A stretch of 45,898 bases of DNA from Arcticibacterium sp047623945 (GCA_047623945.1 JBLHOT010000021.1:1-45898); one strand, 5' to 3'. Counted from the first letter of the stretch, positions 33,484 through 41,898 are shown. Numbers and translations are program-made. The notes: generated by a model from the sequence alone, not told the origin.

Positions 33484-36333
33484 TTAAAGGGTATAGCCTA
33501 AGCTCATACCGAATGACCTTCCTACTTTGAAAAGATCATATACTTGAGACGTGGCGTTAAATCCTTCATAAACTCTTTGACGCTTAGCGTCTAACAGATT
33601 ATTTGCACTTAAACTAACAGACCCTCTATTGGCCTTGCCAAATCTTTTAGTTCCTTTAAAATTCAGGGAATTAAAGGACTTTTCGAATACATCTGGATTA
33701 CGTCCTATCCCTACAATAGAAAGCCTTTTCCCTTGGACATTGTAACTCAAATTTGCCTCTAGTCCACTTTCCTTATGAGAATAATTCATGAAAGCATTTA
33801 CGATAAAAGGTGACTGGCCTTGTAGCTGTCTAGACTCTTTCACATTCTCGCCGCTTCTGGCGTTCTCTATTCTGGATAAATACTCATTAGGGTTCATGTC
33901 TACCTGTGAGTAGACATAAGTCATATTCATGCCCAAACTAAGTGGTTTCTCACCTTTAATAAAAAGTCCAATATTTTTACGAAATTCAAACTCCGCCCCT
34001 GTAACTACTGCCTGTCCAACGTTTCTTGGCTGAATATCATTAGGAGCAGCCTGACTAAATGAAACTACCTCTATAGGATCCTTAAACGTCTTATAGAATG
34101 CACTCAATGAAACCATTTGTCCATTATCCAGAAACTTCTCTAATCGGGCATCGTAGTTCATTATTCTGGTCTGCTTTAAATCTCTATTGCCTATAAAAGT
34201 TCTGTCAGAAAGGGCATCGTAGATTTGCGAGATAGAAGCTTCTTTAAAAGACGGTCTGGCCACTGTTCTGGCTATCGCAAACCTCAAATTGGTTCGCTCT
34301 TTCAAGGCATATACCACATTGACCGAAGGCAAAAGACTTAGAGATTCATTTATTTTCTCATTTACCAAGACCTCGTCTCCTAGATTATTTTGGCCTGTAT
34401 AGTAATGGTCAAATTTCTCTAAGCGAAGTCCGTAAATGGCTTTTAACTTATTAGTCATCTGTAGCTCGTTCATCACATACGCAGCCGTAATATTCTGAGT
34501 GGCATCATATGTATTAGCTGGCTCGAAATTACCCACGATAAATGCTCCAATATTTGTTTCTGGTGTCCAAATATTTTCTGCAGCAAGTATTTTATCAGGA
34601 TCTCCATTCAAGTTTAATATACTTTGCCCTCTTAAATTCACGGTGTATTGAAGAATCTGATAGTTCCTGTTTTTGGCAACCATACTTCCTCCAAACCTCA
34701 ATTTTGAATCGCCATGGTTCGTTATAAACTTATAAGTAAAATCTGCACGTCCACTGTAGTTAGACTCATCTAAGTTCCTAAAAATACGCCTCGGTTCCGC
34801 TCCTTCAGATGGCTCTATAGAATATTCACCATCATCTAATCTAAATGGCGTAACTCTAACATCTTTGTCCTGTATTTTACTAAAAGTAGGGGCAAAACTC
34901 CAATCAAGTCTAAATACGTCCGTTTTACCAAAACTATGCTCACCTTTAATGTTATAGTTGGCAATAGAACGTTCTGAATACTCAATATTATCCTGAATCA
35001 AATTAGATGAATTGAAGATAAAGGTTTGCTGATCAAACAAACCTGCCTTACTCTCTCCGTTCTGAATCCTTAAGTAATTTATACCAATCTTATGCTTATT
35101 GAATTTAACTGCAACGCCAGCTAATCCACTCATCAAAACATTATTGGTCCCTAGTGCCCCCTTTCTTGATTGATTTAATTCAAATTCATAGTCTTTAGAA
35201 GGATCCAAACCTTTCACAAACGCATTGTATTCTGCTTCTTCATAAAATAAAGTCGTATTTCTATAGTTAGCGGCTAGGTTATAACCGATGGTTATTTTCT
35301 TCAGATTAATCTGATCTCCAGTAGCTATAGAAGCATTAAAGTCTGCAGGCGAGGTCATTTTTAGCACTCCTAATTCTGAGGAAAACCTTTTTGTCAACTC
35401 TGTAATAGCCTTGTCTTTAGTAGAAATTGATGGTATAATTTGGTTAGCATTAATCTTCAAATCTCTGATGCCACTATCAAATCCGAATTTATCAGTTTCG
35501 CTAATCGGACCAGCGATATAGTTATTATTGAAATGCATGCTTGGATTGTATGAACCACCAATGGAGACACTGAATGACTTTTCTAATGGAAAATCTTTTG
35601 TTGTTATGTCTACTATACCACCCGTAAAATCTCCAGCCACATTTGGCGTGGCAGTTTTAAGCACCACGATGTTGTCGATAATGTTGGTTGGAAATAAATC
35701 CATTTGAAGGGCATTCCTATCAGGATCTAGACCTGGCACATCCAGTCCGTTAAGGAGTGTCTTGGTATACCTGTCACCCAATCCCCTTACATAAACATAT
35801 TTACCACCTTCTACTGAAACGCCAGTTACTCTTTTTATCGCTCCCGCAGCATCACTATCACCTATCCTTTTGAAAGTTTGTTTAGAGATACCATCCATCA
35901 TGTTTGGCGATTTTCTTTGCATCGTAAGAAGTGCCGACTCGCTATTTCTAACAATTTGAGCTTTAACAACTACTTCTGCTAATACTTGGGCATCTGTACC
36001 CATTCTTACATCCAGAATGGACGCTTCACCAGCTTTTACTATAACACCTGTAACAGTTTTGTTTTCATAGCCTACAAAAGAGATCTCTAAAGAGTAAGTT
36101 CCTGGTGCTAGACTTACACTAAAGGCACCGTCTAAATCTGTATTGGTTCCTTGTTGAGCCTCTTTTACATAAATCGTTGAGAAAGGCAGAGTTTCACCAT
36201 TTGAGTTGTCAATGACAGTTCCCCTAAGTGTACCCGATTGGGCAAATGCACTTGCTGAAAGCAATATCGCCATCAGGATTGTGCTAAGTGTTGTTGTTGT
36301 TTTCTTGTTATTCATATTGGTTTTCGAATACAT
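33484..36333 (-). CDS. TonB-dependent outer-membrane receptor with N-terminal carboxypeptidase-like domain
   Basis: The 949-residue protein has a signal peptide (ends ASAFAQ), then a CarboxypepD_reg-like domain (GTLRGTVIDNSNGETLPFS ... VGYENKTV), a plug domain (VYVRGLGDRYTKTLLNGLDV) and a 22-strand-type barrel ending FGMSLGYTL with a terminal aromatic-hydrophobic pattern. It imports a bound substrate using TonB energy. A second ATG at 36315 gives a more usual signal peptide and may be the real start. It follows a surface lipoprotein gene, with which it probably forms a receptor pair. The substrate is unknown. Confidence 0.93.
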   Translation of the reverse strand: MYSKTNMNNKKTTTTLSTILMAILLSASAFAQSGTLRGTVIDNSNGETLPFSTIYVKEAQQGTNTDLDGAFSVSLAPGTYSLEISFVGYENKTVTGVIVKAGEASILDVRMGTDAQVLAEVVVKAQIVRNSESALLTMQRKSPNMMDGISKQTFKRIGDSDAAGAIKRVTGVSVEGGKYVYVRGLGDRYTKTLLNGLDVPGLDPDRNALQMDLFPTNIIDNIVVLKTATPNVAGDFTGGIVDITTKDFPLEKSFSVSIGGSYNPSMHFNNNYIAGPISETDKFGFDSGIRDLKINANQIIPSISTKDKAITELTKRFSSELGVLKMTSPADFNASIATGDQINLKKITIGYNLAANYRNTTLFYEEAEYNAFVKGLDPSKDYEFELNQSRKGALGTNNVLMSGLAGVAVKFNKHKIGINYLRIQNGESKAGLFDQQTFIFNSSNLIQDNIEYSERSIANYNIKGEHSFGKTDVFRLDWSFAPTFSKIQDKDVRVTPFRLDDGEYSIEPSEGAEPRRIFRNLDESNYSGRADFTYKFITNHGDSKLRFGGSMVAKNRNYQILQYTVNLRGQSILNLNGDPDKILAAENIWTPETNIGAFIVGNFEPANTYDATQNITAAYVMNELQMTNKLKAIYGLRLEKFDHYYTGQNNLGDEVLVNEKINESLSLLPSVNVVYALKERTNLRFAIARTVARPSFKEASISQIYDALSDRTFIGNRDLKQTRIMNYDARLEKFLDNGQMVSLSAFYKTFKDPIEVVSFSQAAPNDIQPRNVGQAVVTGAEFEFRKNIGLFIKGEKPLSLGMNMTYVYSQVDMNPNEYLSRIENARSGENVKESRQLQGQSPFIVNAFMNYSHKESGLEANLSYNVQGKRLSIVGIGRNPDVFEKSFNSLNFKGTKRFGKANRGSVSLSANNLLDAKRQRVYEGFNATSQVYDLFKVGRSFGMSLGYTL

Positions 36334-36349
36334 TCCTATTTTAATAGTA

Positions 36350-36372
36350 AGGAGTACCCTATTGGCACTCCT
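36350..36372 (-). promoter_or_regulatory. Intercistronic hairpin between lipoprotein and TonB receptor genes
   Basis: AGGAGT and ACTCCT (positions 36350-36355 and 36367-36372) pair, with additional inner G-C pairs, in the 50-base gap of the operon. There is no T run after it, so it may protect or tune the message and not end it. Confidence 0.5.
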
Positions 36373-36384
36373 CCTGTTTATTCA

Positions 36385-37743
36385 TTAAAATCCTTGTAAA
36401 GCATTTTTAGATGCGGCGAAAGTCCAAGCAAATTTTGCGGGGTCCGCACCTACTGTTCTTGTAGTTACAGCAGTATTAGCTCCTACCATATCTCCTTTGA
36501 ATTTAGCATCATTGCCGTTCTCCGCCTTGTCCGCGAAAATAGAAGCGAAATCTGTTACAGCCTTTGGAAGCGTGAATTCATTACCCATGATGATAATTTT
36601 ACCAGCAGCGTAATTTGCAGAAACGCCGTCATTATCTAATTCAATGTCGTCCCCCTCCGTAAAGTTGAAAAAGTAATTATTTAGAAGACTTCCCTGAGCA
36701 CCAGATCTCCAATCTGCGTATTCTCCAGATAGCCCTTTAAAAGAGCTATTCTGTATCGTAAATTTACCATCTGGGTTTATTGAATTCTCTGGGCCATCGA
36801 TTTCCATAGCGTGGTCACTTTCCATACCTGCGATATAAATAGAACCATCAATCGTTCCAGAGTAAGACTGGTCAATATCATAACCATCGTCGTTTTGACC
36901 CCAAACTAGACCGTAGATTAAGTTTACAGTACCTCCAAAGAATTCGATACCGTCATCCTTATTACCAACCACTTCTACATATTCTATAACTGTTCCAGAG
37001 CCTACTCCACCTAAAGTGATCCCGTTAATTTCGTTACCATCTCCTATCAAAGCACCACCATGGCGAACAGAAACGTACTTTATTACTCCCGAATTATCAG
37101 TTGGGTTATTACCTCCATATGCTCCATAAGTGTCATCAGCGGGTATACCTTCAATTTGGGCATCTGCACCACCTCGTGCGGAGATAGGAGCATTTCCTAA
37201 GATAATGAGTCCACCCCACTCCGAGTTATTGGTTTCATCTAAGTTGGTTCCGAACTTTTCTCCAATAGTAATATTATCATCTAAGGCTGTGAAAACAATT
37301 GGAGCCTCTGCAGTACCTTCTGCCATTAGCTTCCCTCCTCTGGCCACTACTAAAGCAGAAGCCAATGAACCTGTTCCTTTGGAGCCTTTAATTATCGTGC
37401 CAGGTTCTATGGTTAAAGTAATGCCTGCATCTACTACAACTTTACCCTGTAGTGTATAAATTCTGTCTGCAGTCCAAGTTTCGTCTGCTGCCAATAACCC
37501 AGCCCTAGTTTCTGCCGTTATAGGCACTTCCAACTTCACACAAGTGCCATTTGCACATACAGAACCTTCTGGACAGTTCACGTTAATACAAGGATCAACC
37601 ACAACGGCCACACAATTACAATCTACAGTTAATACCGTATCTCCTGTACAAACTGTCTTGCAGCCTTCTTCCTTATCCTCACATGAAGAAAGCAAAAACG
37701 CCGCTGAAGCAAAAACTGAATAAAATAGATTTGAGATTTTCAT
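36385..37743 (-). CDS. Surface lipoprotein with Cys-rich module and beta-helix-like domain
   Basis: The 452-residue protein has a lipobox (LLSSC, Cys 21), then eight Cys in residues 28-68 (an EGF-like pattern, CPEGSVCANGTC), and a long beta-rich domain. That domain has repeated short strand motifs and conserved phrases (LTIEPGTIIKG, EWGGLIILGNAP, EYVEVVGNKDDGIEFFGGT, NDDGYDIDQ), consistent with a right-handed beta-helix. This family is found next to TonB receptors in Bacteroidota. It is first in the operon, before the receptor, and is probably its substrate-binding or surface partner, by analogy with SusD. The ligand is unknown. Confidence 0.8.
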   Translation of the reverse strand: MKISNLFYSVFASAAFLLSSCEDKEEGCKTVCTGDTVLTVDCNCVAVVVDPCINVNCPEGSVCANGTCVKLEVPITAETRAGLLAADETWTADRIYTLQGKVVVDAGITLTIEPGTIIKGSKGTGSLASALVVARGGKLMAEGTAEAPIVFTALDDNITIGEKFGTNLDETNNSEWGGLIILGNAPISARGGADAQIEGIPADDTYGAYGGNNPTDNSGVIKYVSVRHGGALIGDGNEINGITLGGVGSGTVIEYVEVVGNKDDGIEFFGGTVNLIYGLVWGQNDDGYDIDQSYSGTIDGSIYIAGMESDHAMEIDGPENSINPDGKFTIQNSSFKGLSGEYADWRSGAQGSLLNNYFFNFTEGDDIELDNDGVSANYAAGKIIIMGNEFTLPKAVTDFASIFADKAENGNDAKFKGDMVGANTAVTTRTVGADPAKFAWTFAASKNALQGF

Positions 37744-37802
37744 CTTTTAGAAAATTGTTTTTTTTAATGATTAAAACTTTTGGTTCTAAACTTGATTTCT
37801 TT

Positions 37803-37819
37803 CGAGACAACTAGTCTCG
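37803..37819 (-). promoter_or_regulatory. Leader inverted repeat of the lipoprotein-TonB operon
   Basis: CGAGAC and GTCTCG flank AACTA, a perfect 6-bp dyad 60 bases upstream of the lipoprotein ATG, within the predicted leader. It could be an operator or an RNA hairpin. Confidence 0.4.
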
Positions 37820-37876
37820 TTAAGTACGATTCCTCTATTATTGAAGCCCGAGTTATTTAGCACTCTGAATTCGATG

Positions 37877-37884
37877 CAAAACTA
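37877..37884 (-). promoter_or_regulatory. Probable -7 element of the lipoprotein-TonB operon
   Basis: TAGTTTTG on the minus strand is an exact TAnnTTTG match, giving a leader of about 125 bases. The -33 TTG is not clear. Confidence 0.5.
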
Positions 37885-38153
37885 TTGCTCCAATATTAAC
37901 TTAGTGTTAAGCCAAGATTATGTTGCAGTTAATAATATAAACCATTGCATATAATATACTTATGTAGTGTCTGTTAATATATAATAGCATATTATGAAAG
38001 AATAGTTGAACTATTCTGATAGGGTTGAATACAGCCCCTTGGATAGTCATATTCTGTTACTCTTTCTAGGGAAAGAGGAGAATCATAGCTTGGGAATGGT
38101 AGGAATCATATACTTATTAGGATTAAACAGCTCAATAAAATAATTACAAAAAC

Positions 38154-38184
38154 TTGTAATATCTACTGATAAAATTTACTTTTG
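38154..38184 (+). promoter_or_regulatory. Bacteroidota-type promoter of the candidate small RNA
   Basis: TTG at 38154-38156, 20 bases, then TACTTTTG at 38177-38184. Both consensus boxes match exactly. Confidence 0.7.
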
Positions 38185-38189
38185 ACCTA

Positions 38190-38288
38190 TAGACGCAGAT
38201 AGCTAGGAAATAAAAATATCTAAAATAAAAGTTGTGTGGATTTAGTAGCGGGAAAGGCTGGAGCATTTTGTTCCAGTCCTTTTTTTTG
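38190..38288 (+). ncRNA. Candidate intergenic small RNA of about 100 nt
   Basis: A full-consensus promoter ends at 38184 and a terminator hairpin with a T run ends near 38287. The roughly 100 bases between contain no ATG in any frame on this strand, so a coding role is unlikely. The transcript would have an A-rich 5' half and a GC-richer 3' hairpin. I do not recognise it as tmRNA, RNase P, SRP or 6S RNA. The call rests on promoter and terminator placement only. Confidence 0.55.
38253..38288 (+). terminator. Terminator of the candidate small RNA
   Basis: AAAGG and CTGGA pair with TCCAG and CCTTT (one bulged T), loop GCATTTTGT, followed by a run of eight T. Confidence 0.75.
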
Positions 38289-38660
38289 ACAAGCACCCAG
38301 AAACCTAACTAACAGCGAATTACACAATTCCATAAGATTAAACCCCCACTTACACATCTAGATAGAGACTAAAAGTGTCTAACATTTAGCCTAAAAAGCT
38401 GTCAATTTGATATCAGAATAAGTCAAAATAGCACTAAGTTGGTAAGGGAAATATGGCTTAGTGATACCGTTAAATAAAGTTTTCAAAACAAATTAACACG
38501 CAAAAGTCTCTAACTCATAGAAAAGGAAACTCTAGGGTAAAGATTAATTACTTGATTTCGAAACTCCTCATTTAGACTGTGGTTGAAAGCTCTGATAATT
38601 TGAGCTTGACCCAGTCTTCGAGATGTAATAAACATTGCAGGCTGAGATGCATTAAAAACA

Positions 38661-38689
38661 AAAAAGCCTGAGATTTCTCTCAGGCCTTT
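38661..38689 (-). terminator. Terminator of the tRNA-Ser/tRNA-Pro transcript
   Basis: GCCTGAGA pairs with TCTCAGGC and is followed on the minus strand by TTTTTTG. It lies five bases after the tRNA-Pro 3' end. Confidence 0.85.
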
Positions 38690-38693
38690 ATTG

Positions 38694-38768
38694 TCGGGGT
38701 GGCAAGATTCGAACTTGCGACCTTCTGCTCCCAAAGCAGACGCGATGACCGGGCTACGCTACACCCCG
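38694..38768 (-). tRNA. tRNA-Pro (anticodon TGG)
   Basis: The minus strand gives a 75-nt tRNA with acceptor CGGGGTG / CACCCCG, anticodon loop TTTGGGA (anticodon TGG) and T loop TTCGAAT. CCA is not encoded. It lies 50 bases downstream of tRNA-Ser, in the same transcript. Confidence 0.95.
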
Positions 38769-38818
38769 AGTGTTTTCAAGTGATAAAGTCAAATCATTAA
38801 GACTAGACTCTAATTATG

Positions 38819-38906
38819 TAGAGGGAGCGGGATTCGAACCCGCGGTACCCTTTAGAGGTACGGCAGTTTAGCAAACTACTGGATTAAGCCACTCTCCCAT
38901 CCCTCT
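38819..38906 (-). tRNA. tRNA-Ser (anticodon GCT)
   Basis: An 88-nt class II tRNA with acceptor AGAGGGA / TCCCTCT, anticodon loop TTGCTAA (GCT), a long variable arm (GTACC/GGTAC) and T loop TTCGAAT. CCA is not encoded. Confidence 0.95.
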
Positions 38907-38925
38907 CTACCCTTGAAACGGAGTG

Positions 38926-38957
38926 CAAATATAGCGTAATTGTATCCCAGAATTCAA
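38926..38957 (-). promoter_or_regulatory. Bacteroidota-type promoter of the tRNA-Ser/tRNA-Pro unit
   Basis: On the minus strand TTG (38957-38955), 21 bases, then TATATTTG (38933-38926). The -7 box is a full match and lies 20 bases before tRNA-Ser. Confidence 0.75.
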
Positions 38958-39162
38958 ATAGAATTTAGACTTTTTTTATTAAAATTAGTATCTTGCTTAA
39001 TAAGAGTAGGTTACACATCCTTTCTCACCTTAATTAATTTTAACATTACTATTCCAATTACGTTATCCTTCTGAAAAAATATAAGCAAAGTCCTATAATC
39101 TCATAGTATTTAAAGCTTTTATTCTTGGAATAGTAACATTTCATAAATCCATTAAAAACACT

Positions 39163-39170
39163 TAAATTTG
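39163..39170 (+). promoter_or_regulatory. Probable -7 element of the oxoamine synthase gene
   Basis: TAAATTTG is an exact TAnnTTTG match, 63 bases before the ATG at 39234. Its position argues against the upstream TTG at 39168 as the start codon, because that codon overlaps the element. The -33 box is weak. Confidence 0.5.
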
Positions 39171-39233
39171 CCTCGCTTAAGTCTTATTAATTGGACAAAG
39201 CACTTACAAGCGATTTTTAAAACCTTTTTTTTA

Positions 39234-40496
39234 ATGGTAAAAGATTTATTTGAAAAAAGAGTGAGCAATATGGGGCCGATTGGTTCCGAAGCACACTACT
39301 CCCATCATTATTATTCATTCCCTAAGCTTTCTGGTCCACTCGGCCCTTATATGACTTTTGGCGGTCAACGAATGTTGAATTGGTCGCTAAATGATTATTT
39401 GGGACTTGCAAATCATCCTGAAGTTTTAAAATCAGATGCAGAAGCAGCCGCAGAAACTGGTTTGGCCTACCCTATGGGAGCCAGAATGATGACAGGAAAT
39501 ACTGACCTTCACGAGGAGCTAGAAAAACAACTAGCAGAATACGTAGGTAAAGAAGACGCATTCCTATTAAATTTCGGATATCAAGGTGTAATGTCTGCTG
39601 TGGAAGCCATGGTAGACCCTAAAGACATTATAGTATACGACGCTGAAAGTCATGCCTGTCTAATTGATGGTGTGAGACTTCACAAAGCCAAAGGTGGCAA
39701 AACGTATACTTTCAAGCATAACGACATGGAGAGCTTGGAGAAAAACCTCATCAGAGCTACCAAGCTTGCTGACGAACAAAACGGAGGCATCTTGGTCGTG
39801 ACTGAGGGCGTTTTTGGCATGTCCGGTGCTGTGGGCTCATTAGACAAGATAGCTGAGTTAAAGAAAAAATATTCTTTCAGGTTACTAGTAGATGACGCAC
39901 ACGGATTTGGAACAATGGGAGAAACGGGGTCTGGTGTCCCAGAATTTCATGGTGTTCAAGATGCTGTAGATATTCATTTCTCCACGTTTGCCAAGTCTAT
40001 GGCTATGGTGGGGGCTTTTGTAGCTGCCGATCATAACATTATTATGTATTTAAAATACAATATGCGTTCTCAAACCTATGCTAAGGCATTGCCGATAGCG
40101 ATGGTAAAAGGAGCCATAAAGCGTTTGGAACTGATAAAGGCCAACCCTCAATTTAAAGAGAAACTTTGGACTATAGTTAAGGCTCTTCAGAATGGCTTCA
40201 AAGAGAGAGGCTTTGATATTGGTGTGACGGAAAGCTGCGTAACCCCAGTATTTCTTCATGGAGATTATAACTTGGGCATAGTGACTAATTTAATTCGTGA
40301 CATGCGTGAGAAAATGAATGTCTTTTGTTCTATCATTGTCTATCCTGTGGTTCCTAAAGGAGTTATTTTACTTCGTATCATTCCTACAGCTTCTCATACA
40401 CTTGAAGATGTATCTTATACTATGGAATGCTTTGAAGAAGTTCAAAGAAGGTTAAAGGCTGGAGAGTATGCGAGCGAGACACCAGCAGTAGCATAA
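39234..40496 (+). CDS. PLP-dependent alpha-oxoamine synthase, serine palmitoyltransferase type
   Basis: The ATG at 39234 gives 420 residues. The chain matches the class II aminotransferase fold of oxoamine synthases: NDYLGLANHP, GARMMTGNTDLHEELE, VDDAHGFGTMGETG, and the PLP lysine 254 in FSTFAKSMAMVGAF followed by YNMRSQTYAKALP, a form I associate with Bacteroidota serine palmitoyltransferase homologues. It would join an acyl group to an amino acid to make sphingolipid (serine) or sulfonolipid (cysteate) bases. The substrate cannot be decided from sequence. 8-amino-7-oxononanoate synthase and Kbl are less likely. Confidence 0.85.
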   Translation: MVKDLFEKRVSNMGPIGSEAHYSHHYYSFPKLSGPLGPYMTFGGQRMLNWSLNDYLGLANHPEVLKSDAEAAAETGLAYPMGARMMTGNTDLHEELEKQLAEYVGKEDAFLLNFGYQGVMSAVEAMVDPKDIIVYDAESHACLIDGVRLHKAKGGKTYTFKHNDMESLEKNLIRATKLADEQNGGILVVTEGVFGMSGAVGSLDKIAELKKKYSFRLLVDDAHGFGTMGETGSGVPEFHGVQDAVDIHFSTFAKSMAMVGAFVAADHNIIMYLKYNMRSQTYAKALPIAMVKGAIKRLELIKANPQFKEKLWTIVKALQNGFKERGFDIGVTESCVTPVFLHGDYNLGIVTNLIRDMREKMNVFCSIIVYPVVPKGVILLRIIPTASHTLEDVSYTMECFEEVQRRLKAGEYASETPAVA

Positions 40497-40527
40497 CCGT
40501 AAAATAAAAAACTAACCTTTTCTTATA

Positions 40528-40560
40528 AAAATGGCCTCTAAGCATCTTGGAGGCCATTTT
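40528..40560 (+). terminator. Terminator of the oxoamine synthase gene
   Basis: AAAATGGCCTC and GAGGCCATTTT form a perfect 11-bp stem with an inner AAG/CTT pairing. Confidence 0.85.
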
Positions 40561-40658
40561 ATTGTGAATCTTTTTCCAAAGTTTTATAGAAATATTCGGG
40601 AATTAATTTATCTTGCGAAGGATTAAAATAATTATTGTTTCAAAAAAACCTTATTCCA

Positions 40659-40838
40659 ATGGACAAATTTCAGGAACTATCTGATTTAGTAGCGTCAATG
40701 CAAGATGATTTTGACAAGTTTTACGACAAAAAGAACAAAGCTGCTGGCACACGCGTGAGAAAAGGAATGCAAGCCCTTGCAGTTTTTGCAAAAACTACAA
40801 GAGGTGAAGTTCAAGAAATGAAAAATGCAGACGCTTAA
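40659..40838 (+). CDS. Histone H1-like nucleoid protein (Hc1-like)
   Basis: The ATG at 40659 (not the TTG at 40635) gives 59 residues. The segment DKFYDKKNKAAGTRVRKGMQ and the following helix match the small Bacteroidota histone H1/Hc1-like proteins, which are thought to bind DNA. The protein is short, helical and Lys/Arg-rich in its centre, with no Pro/Ala/Lys-rich tail. It is monocistronic and shares a bidirectional terminator with the MaoC gene. Confidence 0.88.
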   Translation: MDKFQELSDLVASMQDDFDKFYDKKNKAAGTRVRKGMQALAVFAKTTRGEVQEMKNADA

Positions 40839-40868
40839 TTCTCTGCTGCGAATCTCACTAAAGATATT

Positions 40869-40904
40869 AAGAGTTCCGATGCTTCATCGGAACTCTTCTT
40901 TATT
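40869..40904. terminator. Terminator between the H1-like and MaoC genes
   Basis: A perfect 12-bp stem AAGAGTTCCGAT / ATCGGAACTCTT with a 5-base loop, T-rich on the plus side. Confidence 0.88.
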
Positions 40905-40908
40905 TAGG

Positions 40909-41328
40909 CTAGTAAAGTTCGGTATTCTTTAAAGTTCCCGTACCTCTAATGGTTATTTTGCCCGTTTCTGGGTCGAAAACCTCGGTTGCAATCTCGGCAA
41001 TGTGCTTACCGTCTCTAATGTGTAATACCTTAAAGATGACCTCGTACTCCTTATCTACAAACATAGGTCTCAAATACTCTGTTTCCTGTTTCAAGTAGAT
41101 TGAACCTGGTCCACCTGGTTTATTCATACCTAAAAATTTGGTAAAAACACTGCTACCAAGATGACCATGAATAATACACCTACCAAACCTCGTAGTGGCC
41201 GCATAGGCCTCGTCCGTATGAATGGGATTATGATCTCCAGTAAGTTCTGCAAAGTCATTGACCTGCTTCTGAGTAAAACCAAATTTAAATTTGAATTCTG
41301 AACCTATAGGTATTTTTTGAGACTCCAT
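40909..41328 (-). CDS. MaoC-like (R)-specific enoyl hydratase
   Basis: The 139-residue hot-dog protein has the hydratase motif at about residues 26-57: FAELTGDHNPIHTDEAYA followed by FGRCIIHGHL, with the catalytic Asp and His of (R)-specific enoyl-CoA hydratases. It would hydrate trans-2-enoyl-CoA or a related thioester. No polyhydroxyalkanoate genes lie near, so the pathway is open. It stands alone. Confidence 0.9.
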   Translation of the reverse strand: MESQKIPIGSEFKFKFGFTQKQVNDFAELTGDHNPIHTDEAYAATTRFGRCIIHGHLGSSVFTKFLGMNKPGGPGSIYLKQETEYLRPMFVDKEYEVIFKVLHIRDGKHIAEIATEVFDPETGKITIRGTGTLKNTELY

Positions 41329-41468
41329 TTAAGTTTTATTGAGTTATGCAGTAAAATTAGGACAAGAATTTCGCAAAACAATAGTCCTCCAAGATATTAC
41401 AAATCGAAAGTCATAAATTGCAATCAGGACTAGAGGGTTATATAAAATTAGCCTTGAAATCATTTATT

Positions 41469-41807
41469 ATGAGCAACAAAAACAAGAAAAGAAGCGGTGT
41501 GGTTTATTCCACAAATCCTGATTACACCTATAATGAAGGCAATGACAGCATTTTTACACCAGATAAATCTAGTCAAACCCTTAAAGTATGGCTCGATAGA
41601 AAAGGCGGGAACAAAATAGTTTCCAGAATTGCGGGATTCACAGGTAATGATTTTGATTTAGCAGTTCTTAAGAAAAAAATCCAAAGCTCATGTGGAAGTG
41701 GTGGGGCTGTAAAAGATGGTGAAATTCTTATTCAAGGAGACCATAGAGATAAAATCTTAAAACTCCTTCTATTAGAAGGATATATGGCCAAAAAGGCGGG
41801 TGGTTAG
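41469..41807 (+). CDS. SUI1/YciH-family translation initiation factor
   Basis: The ATG at 41469 gives 112 residues, in place of the upstream TTG at 41418. The C-terminal part is the SUI1 domain: LKVWLDRKGGNKIVSRIAGF, then LKKKIQSSCGSGGAVKDGEILIQG in two parts and HRDKILKLLLLEGY. Relatives of eIF1 in bacteria (YciH) affect start-codon choice on the ribosome. The N-terminus is short and basic. Confidence 0.92.
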   Translation: MSNKNKKRSGVVYSTNPDYTYNEGNDSIFTPDKSSQTLKVWLDRKGGNKIVSRIAGFTGNDFDLAVLKKKIQSSCGSGGAVKDGEILIQGDHRDKILKLLLLEGYMAKKAGG

Positions 41808-41843
41808 ATAAGACTTTATAATTGATGAGTCGTCCTGAAATTA

Positions 41844-41878
41844 AAAAGGCGATTGATTATTAAAACCAATCGCCTTTT
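41844..41878. terminator. Bidirectional terminator between the SUI1 and peptide transporter genes
   Basis: AAAAGGCGATTG and CAATCGCCTTTT form a perfect 12-bp stem with an 11-base loop. Confidence 0.88.
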
Positions 41879-41898
41879 CATGAATTTATGAAAATTCT

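Larger units (their letters stand above)
37744..38693. other. Long intergenic region with regulatory elements and a candidate small RNA
   Basis: About 950 bases separate the lipoprotein operon from the tRNA-Pro. Besides the listed promoters, hairpins, candidate small RNA and tRNA terminator, I see no protein-coding frame. Two more inverted repeats are present: GAATAGTT-G-AACTATTC at 38000-38016 and CTCTTTC-TAGG-GAAAGAG at 38060-38077. Confidence 0.6.
38907..39233. other. Divergent promoter region between tRNA-Ser and the oxoamine synthase gene
   Basis: About 330 bases hold the tRNA promoter at the left and a -7 element for the right-hand gene. No other gene is seen. Confidence 0.6.

Noticed and set aside
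38510..38734. 74-residue frame on the minus strand
   Set aside because: It overlaps the tRNA-Pro and its terminator.
39168..39233. TTG start for the oxoamine synthase
   Set aside because: It overlaps the -7 element TAAATTTG, and the ATG at 39234 fits the family N-terminus.
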